From: Edaphobacter aggregans | Lineage (GTDB): Bacteria > Acidobacteriota > Terriglobia > Terriglobales > Acidobacteriaceae | Direction of reading: 5' to 3' | DNA length: 46,834 nt | Assembly (NCBI GenBank): GCA_022736715.1 | Contig: DZDJ01000024.1 | Span: 1 to 46,834, forward strand | Part shown: one piece after another, positions 42,405 to 46,834 of the stretch | How positions within the stretch are numbered: the stretch's first letter is position 1 | How the letters are laid out: every line of letters starts with the position of its first letter | Made by a program: the position numbers and the translations under genes | Notes under the pieces: model-generated | Told to the model about the DNA's origin: nothing | What the model saw: the letters and a program-made list of their open reading frames with translations, nothing else | The model's database searches: none

Positions 42405-44564
42405 ATGCAACTGATTCCCGCAAAGCTCAAGCGACTGCCTATGCCAATTCTCATCGCCGGGGCCATCGCCCTCACCTCCAACTCTCTGCCAGCCCTCGCC
42501 GCCAGCGCCAGTTTTGGCCCCGGCAATCCCTTCTACGCGCCCAGCACGTTGCCATTTCAGGCGCCTCCTTTTGACAAGATCAAGGACAGCGACTACCAGC
42601 CCGCCATTGAAGCTGGCATCGCGCAGCAATTGAAGGAAGTCGAAGCCATTGCCAACAATCCGGCCCCGCCAACCTTTGAGAACACCCTGGTTGCCCTGGA
42701 AAGGACCGGTCAGCTCTTCAATCGCGTCATGAATGTCTTCAGCGGCGTCACCGGAGCCAACACCAATCCGACGCTGCAGAAGGTGCAGGAGATCGAGACC
42801 CCCAAAATTGCCGCCCTCAACGACGCCATCCATCTCAACACCAAACTCTTCCATCGCGTCGAGACCATCTACAACGAGCGCAACTCCCTCCATCTCGACT
42901 CAGAATCGCTCCGCCTTGTTGACTACTACTACAGGGAATTTGTACACGCCGGGGCCAGGCTTTCGGATGCCGACAAAGCCAGGCTGAAGAAGATCAACGA
43001 AGAGGAGTCCACCCTCTCCAACACCTTCATCAATCAGCTGCTGGCCGCCACCAAAGAATCCGCCTGCGTCACCACCGACAAGTCAAAGCTGGCCGGCCTC
43101 AGCGAAGCGCAGGTCGCCGCCGCCGCGCAGGCCGCCAAAGACCGCCATGTCGAAGGCTGGGTGTTGCCGCTGCAAAACACCACCCAGCAGCCCGATCTCA
43201 CCACACTCACCAATCGCTCCACGCGCGAAGCTCTCTTTGAGGACTCCTGGAACCGCGCCGAGCGTGGCGGCCCCAACGACACGCGCAACACCATCGCCCG
43301 CCTCGCCAAACTGCGCGCAGAGAAGGCGCAGTTGCTCGGCTACCCCAACTATGCCGCCTGGGCTCTGGAAGACCAGATGGCGAAAACGCCGGAAGCCGCA
43401 CTGAAGTTCATGAACGCAATGGTGCCCGCATCCACCGCCAGGGCCGCCAGCGAAGAAAAGGAAATTCAGGCCATTATCGACGCGCAGCACGGCGGCTTCC
43501 AGGTGCAGCCCTGGGACTGGAACTTCTACGCCGGGCAACTGCGCAAGGCCAAATATGACTTCGACGAGTCCGAAGTGAAGCCCTACTTTGAACTGAACAC
43601 CGTGCTCCAGAACGGCGTCTTCTATGCCGCCCACCAGCTCTACGGCATCACGTTCAAGGAGCGCAAAGACATCCCGGTCTACAACCCGGACGTACGTGTC
43701 TTTGAGGTCTTTGACACCAACGGCAGACCGCTCGCCCTCTGGTATTGCGACTACTTCAAGCGCGACAACAAGAACGGCGGCGCCTGGATGAGCAACTTTG
43801 TTACGCAATCCAGGCTGCTCGGCACCCTGCCCGTCGTCTACAACGTGGCCAACTTCACCAAGCCCGCGCCCGGCCTGCCCGCGCTCATCAGCTTTACCGA
43901 CGTCACCACCATGTTCCATGAGTTTGGCCATGCGCTGCACGGCATGTTTGCCGATACCAACTACCCCAGCCTCTCCGGCACCTCCGTCCCGCGGGACTTC
44001 GTCGAGTTCCCCTCGCAGTTCAACGAGCACTGGGCCAGCTATCCGCAGGTCTTCCAGCATTTCGCAAAGAACTACAAAACCGGCGCGCCCATGCCGCCCG
44101 CGCTCGAAGCCAAAATGCTGAAAGCCGCCAAATTCAACCAGGGCTACCTCTTTACGGAACTGCTGGCCGCCGCCGAGCTCGACATGCAATGGCACACGCT
44201 GCCCGCCAGCGCACCAATGCAGGACCCGGACGTCTTCGAAAAGCAGGCGCTGGAGAAGACCCGCCTGCTGCTCAGCTATGTGCCGCCACGCTACCGCTCC
44301 AGCTACTTCCTGCACATCTGGGGCAACGACTACGCAGCCAGCTACTATGCCTACCTGTGGAGCGAAATGCTGGACGATGCCGCCTTCCAGTGGTTTGAAG
44401 ACCACGGCGGACTCACGCGCGCCAACGGTGACCGCTTCCGCAGCATGGTGCTCTCGCGCGGCAATACTGAAAACCTGAACAAGATGTACAACACCTGGCT
44501 TGGCAAGGAACCCAGCATTGAACCCATGCTGCGCGACCGCGGCCTGACCAGCACCTCCAGGTGA
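42405..44564 (+). CDS. M3-family oligopeptidase/peptidyl-dipeptidase (Dcp-like), exported
   Basis: A 719-residue zinc peptidase of family M3A that cuts short peptides, typically releasing C-terminal dipeptides. The zinc motif HEFGH (His505, Glu506, His509) is followed by the third-ligand region SVPRDFVEFPSQFNEHW, and the GNDYAASYYAYLWSEML block and C-terminal SRGNT are also typical. Unlike cytoplasmic Dcp it has a likely signal peptide (residues about 13-34, ending LAAS), so it should work in the periplasm. AAGGAAG lies five bases before the ATG. No operator site precedes it, so I do not count it in the proposed regulon. A hairpin follows. Confidence 0.9.
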   Translation: MQLIPAKLKRLPMPILIAGAIALTSNSLPALAASASFGPGNPFYAPSTLPFQAPPFDKIKDSDYQPAIEAGIAQQLKEVEAIANNPAPPTFENTLVALERTGQLFNRVMNVFSGVTGANTNPTLQKVQEIETPKIAALNDAIHLNTKLFHRVETIYNERNSLHLDSESLRLVDYYYREFVHAGARLSDADKARLKKINEEESTLSNTFINQLLAATKESACVTTDKSKLAGLSEAQVAAAAQAAKDRHVEGWVLPLQNTTQQPDLTTLTNRSTREALFEDSWNRAERGGPNDTRNTIARLAKLRAEKAQLLGYPNYAAWALEDQMAKTPEAALKFMNAMVPASTARAASEEKEIQAIIDAQHGGFQVQPWDWNFYAGQLRKAKYDFDESEVKPYFELNTVLQNGVFYAAHQLYGITFKERKDIPVYNPDVRVFEVFDTNGRPLALWYCDYFKRDNKNGGAWMSNFVTQSRLLGTLPVVYNVANFTKPAPGLPALISFTDVTTMFHEFGHALHGMFADTNYPSLSGTSVPRDFVEFPSQFNEHWASYPQVFQHFAKNYKTGAPMPPALEAKMLKAAKFNQGYLFTELLAAAELDMQWHTLPASAPMQDPDVFEKQALEKTRLLLSYVPPRYRSSYFLHIWGNDYAASYYAYLWSEMLDDAAFQWFEDHGGLTRANGDRFRSMVLSRGNTENLNKMYNTWLGKEPSIEPMLRDRGLTSTSR

Positions 44565-44572
44565 CCCACCGC

Positions 44573-44608
44573 CAAAGGCAGTGCGTTCCGGCAAATGCAC
44601 TGCCTTTG
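44573..44608. terminator. Hairpin after the M3 peptidase gene
   Basis: A perfect 12-base-pair stem, CAAAGGCAGTGC (44573-44584) with GCACTGCCTTTG (44597-44608), and a 12-base loop, beginning nine bases after the stop. No U-tract follows, so termination may be partial or factor-dependent. Confidence 0.6.
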
Positions 44609-44646
44609 CAATAACATGCAGCCATCCTCACCCGCTTTCTTCCCGT

Positions 44647-44675
44647 TTGCCGCCACAACTCCACACTGGTAGACT
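44647..44675 (+). promoter_or_regulatory. Putative promoter of the YfgM-like gene
   Basis: TTGCCG (44647-44652) and TAGACT (44670-44675) are 17 bases apart, ending about 80 bases before the chosen GTG start. Moderate match to sigma70 consensus only. Confidence 0.35.
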
Positions 44676-44757
44676 TGATCTTTGCGACAGCCGGAGCCAC
44701 CGCTCTGCTGCCCACACCGAATCCTTCCCACAATCGAAGGACTCCAAAAAGGAAACC

Positions 44758-45474
44758 GTGGATACCCAGACTCGTCACGCACTCAAGGAAGATAAGTTCG
44801 TCGCCGCCACGCAGCAGAGCCTCGGATGGCTTGAGGAACACCGTAACAAGGTGATTCCCGCCAGCATTGCGCTGGTCGTTGCCCTGGCCGTCGTCATCGG
44901 TGGCTTCGTCTTCTACCAGAACCGCGAACAGGCGGCATCCGCCGCCTTCGGCCAGGCCATGCAGGACTATGGCGCCCCGCTGATTCAGCCAGGCCAGCAG
45001 GTTCCCACTGGCGTAAAGGTCTATACCTCCTCCGCCGAGCGCGCCAAGGCCGCCAACCGGCTTTTTGTGGACGTGGCCAACAAGTATGGCTTTACACCCT
45101 CAGGCCGCAATGCCGAATATTTCGCTGGCCTCACCTATATGGAAATGGGGCAGAACGCCTCTGCCGAAGCCAGCCTGAAGAATGTTTCCGGCTCCATGAG
45201 CCGTAATCTGGCCGCGCTGGCCAAACTTGCTCTGGCTGTGCTCTACCAGCAGACGGGCCGCAACTCCGACGCCATCGCCCTGCTCAAGGATCTGATAAAC
45301 AAACCGGCCACCACCGTCCCTGCTGGCGTGGCCAAGCTGCAACTGGCAGCTCTGTATGAGGCCTCCAATCAGCCGGAACAGGCCAAACTGATCTATGCGG
45401 CCCTGAAGGACCAGGACAAGACCGGGGCCGCCGGACAAATTGCTGCCCAGAAACTGGGCGGCAACGCGCAATAA
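44758..45474 (+). CDS. YfgM-like membrane-anchored TPR protein
   Basis: A 238-residue protein with a short basic N-terminus, one transmembrane helix (about residues 31-52, VIPASIALVVALAVVIGGFV) and an extracytoplasmic region of TPR-like helices (for example AALAKLALAVLYQQTG and KLQLAALYEASNQPEQA). This layout is that of YfgM/TPR_21-type proteins, which act as periplasmic chaperone partners of the Sec translocon. I place the start at the GTG at 44758, with AAGGA four bases upstream; the frame is open to 44581 but those 59 codons are low-complexity and contain the likely promoter. It has its own terminator at 45501. Confidence 0.78.
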   Translation: MDTQTRHALKEDKFVAATQQSLGWLEEHRNKVIPASIALVVALAVVIGGFVFYQNREQAASAAFGQAMQDYGAPLIQPGQQVPTGVKVYTSSAERAKAANRLFVDVANKYGFTPSGRNAEYFAGLTYMEMGQNASAEASLKNVSGSMSRNLAALAKLALAVLYQQTGRNSDAIALLKDLINKPATTVPAGVAKLQLAALYEASNQPEQAKLIYAALKDQDKTGAAGQIAAQKLGGNAQ

Positions 45475-45500
45475 CTTCCTTCCGAATCAGACTCGGGGAG

Positions 45501-45540
45501 CGGCATGGCTTATGGCCATGCCGTTTCTCATTTTGCCTTC
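45501..45540 (+). terminator. Intrinsic terminator of the YfgM-like gene
   Basis: A 9-base-pair stem CGGCATGGC (45501-45509) and GCCATGCCG (45515-45523) with a five-base loop, followed by TTTCTCATTTT on the plus strand. It separates this gene from the converging acyl-CoA dehydrogenase. Confidence 0.78.
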
Positions 45541-45549
45541 CCGCGCAGA

Positions 45550-46716
45550 TCAGCGCTTCAGGATTTCCCGCGCAATCACCATCCGCTGGATCTCGCTGGT
45601 GCCTTCGCCAATCGTGCACAGCTTCACATCGCGATAAAACTTCTCCGCCGGATAGTCCTTGATGAACCCATATCCGCCATGAATCTGCACACCCTCTTCA
45701 CAGATGCGCACCGCAGCCTCGCTGGCATAGAGCTTCGCCATCGCCGACTCCAGCGTCGTCTTCAGCCCGGCATCCTTCCGCTGCGCCGCGCGCAATGTCA
45801 GCAACCGCGCCGCATCCAGTTGCGTCGCCATGTCCGCCAGCTTCCATTGGATCGCCTGGAACTCGCAAATGGCCTTGCCAAACTGCCTGCGCTCCCTGGA
45901 ATACTTCAGCGCCGCATCCAGCGCTCCCTGCGCCATACCCAGCGCCAGCGCCGCAATGGAAATGCGTCCGCCATCCAGCACGCGCATGGCATCCACAAAG
46001 CCTTCGCCTTCCTTCCCCAGCAGATTCTCCGCCGGTATCACGCAGTCCTCCAGAATCAGCTCCGCCGTATCGCTGGCCCGCAGCCCCAGCTTGTTTTCCT
46101 TCTTGCCCGGCCGAAAGCCCGGCGTGCCTTTTTCCACCGCAAAGGCAGAAATCCCGCGCGTGCCTTTGCTCTTGTCCGTCACCGCCAGAATCACCGCTAC
46201 ATCGGCGTAGGTTCCATTGGTGATAAAGGTCTTGTTGCCATTCAGCACCCATCTGTCTCCCTTGCGGGCAGCCGTTGCGCGCGCCCCGCCTGCATCCGAA
46301 CCCGACCCAGGCTCCGTCAGCCCCCACGCGCCCAGCCACTCACCAGAGGCCAGCTTCGTCACATATCTGCGGCGCTGCTCCTCATTGCCCGCCAGCATAA
46401 TGTGGTTCGTACACAGCGAATTGTGCGAGGCCACGATGATGCCGATCGACCCATCCACGCGCGACAGTTCCTCAATCGCCAGCACATACTCCACATAGCC
46501 CAGCCCGCTGCCGCCCAGCTCCGGCGGAAACAACACCCCCATCAGCCCCATCTGGCCCAGTTGCTTTACCACTGCATGCGGAAACTGGCTCGCCTCGTCC
46601 CACTCCATCACATGCGGCGCAATCTCCCGCGCGGCAAAGCTGCGGATCTCCTTCCGCAACTGTTCCTGCTCTTCGGTAAAACTGTGGAATTGCCCCGCCT
46701 GTGCTGCCGATGCCAT
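45550..46716 (-). CDS. Acyl-CoA dehydrogenase
   Basis: A 388-residue FAD flavoenzyme that introduces the alpha-beta double bond into an acyl-CoA, for fatty-acid or amino-acid-derived CoA breakdown. Family marks: [12 protein letters not shown] (FAD/substrate loop), [10 protein letters not shown], the [11 protein letters not shown] helix and C-terminal [19 protein letters not shown] with [13 protein letters not shown]. The residue aligned with the catalytic Glu of medium-chain dehydrogenase (EYP) is Asp here (DYP), so chain-length class cannot be guessed. The ATG at 46716 has GGAGGG just upstream; the frame is open to 46752 but those codons precede the ribosome-binding site. It converges on the YfgM-like gene. 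Confidence 0.92.
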   Translation of the reverse strand: MASAAQAGQFHSFTEEQEQLRKEIRSFAAREIAPHVMEWDEASQFPHAVVKQLGQMGLMGVLFPPELGGSGLGYVEYVLAIEELSRVDGSIGIIVASHNSLCTNHIMLAGNEEQRRRYVTKLASGEWLGAWGLTEPGSGSDAGGARATAARKGDRWVLNGNKTFITNGTYADVAVILAVTDKSKGTRGISAFAVEKGTPGFRPGKKENKLGLRASDTAELILEDCVIPAENLLGKEGEGFVDAMRVLDGGRISIAALALGMAQGALDAALKYSRERRQFGKAICEFQAIQWKLADMATQLDAARLLTLRAAQRKDAGLKTTLESAMAKLYASEAAVRICEEGVQIHGGYGFIKDYPAEKFYRDVKLCTIGEGTSEIQRMVIAREILKR

Positions 46717-46834
46717 CGCACCCTCCATAACGAAAACTAATAACACTATCACGATTTCGCATGGCTGGACAGCCGGTCCCAGCTATAGCGGTTTTCCAGT
46801 TGGTGTAGAGGGAACGTGATGCCCTGAAACGGCT
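46717..46834. other. Right edge of window
   Basis: 118 bases upstream of the acyl-CoA dehydrogenase gene. No gene can be supported; a neighbour may begin beyond the window. Confidence 0.4.

Noticed and set aside
43083..44600. A 505-codon open frame antisense to the M3 peptidase gene
   Set aside because: No recognisable motifs; the plus strand encodes a complete M3 peptidase with its zinc site.
1..46834. CRISPR arrays, tRNA or rRNA genes, insertion sequences and phage genes
   Set aside because: No repeated spacer structure, cloverleaf, transposase or integrase signature was noticed by eye; a covariance-model tRNA scan was not possible here.

Overview
The window looks like chromosome from an Acidobacteriota (Terriglobia-type) soil bacterium. 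This is inferred from the ~1,085-residue Oar-like TonB-dependent receptor with an N-terminal carboxypeptidase-regulatory domain, the moderately GC-rich coding style, and the mix of secreted glycosidases with long catabolic operons. No rRNA, tRNA, CRISPR array, insertion sequence or phage gene was seen, so the taxon is not proven.

Layout. 1-4 kb: a secreted GH35 beta-galactosidase and a TPR/Fis-HTH protein. 4-6.7 kb: pyruvate phosphate dikinase, ending at a perfectly palindromic terminator. 6.7-13.2 kb (minus strand): a housekeeping block for GDP-mannose supply (manA, manC, phosphomannomutase/phosphoglucomutase, HAD phosphatase), with an aspartate-type aminotransferase, a GNAT acetyltransferase remnant and coaD. 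13.2-35.2 kb: a large accessory catabolic region made of two long plus-strand operons (13.3-21.2 kb and 24.9-34.3 kb), a small middle section (PLP amino-acid deaminase, secreted aldose-epimerase-like protein, DapA-family lyase) and a GntR/FCD regulator. 35.4-42.1 kb: the TonB receptor diverging from a sialidase-like protein and a GH20 hexosaminidase. 42.4-46.7 kb: M3 peptidase, a YfgM-like membrane TPR protein and an acyl-CoA dehydrogenase.

Main discovery candidate. The exact palindrome CTGTCGACAG occurs five times, always between genes and never inside one: 13240-13249, 22575-22584, 24751-24760, 24898-24907 and 38777-38786. At three sites it lies inside, or overlaps the -10 of, a readable sigma70-type promoter with a 17-base spacer. 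The sites front both long operons, the dapA-like gene, the deaminase/epimerase divergent pair and the TonB-receptor/sialidase divergent pair. The half-site arrangement fits the FadR/FCD branch of GntR regulators, and one such regulator lies at 34492-35181. I propose one regulon that takes up and degrades a specific compound: outer-membrane import (TonB), outer-surface or periplasmic trimming (sialidase-like, GH20, M42 peptidase, aldose-epimerase-like), inner-membrane import (SSS and MFS carriers), deacylation or peptide-bond cleavage (D-aminoacylase, M14 deacylase, M81 MlrC-like), PLP chemistry with RidA-type imine clearance, SDR redox steps, and two pyruvate-type aldolases (HpaI and DapA families). 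The gene mix recalls both sialic/nonulosonic-acid systems and D-amino-acid or MlrC-type peptide systems but matches neither fully; the substrate is unknown.
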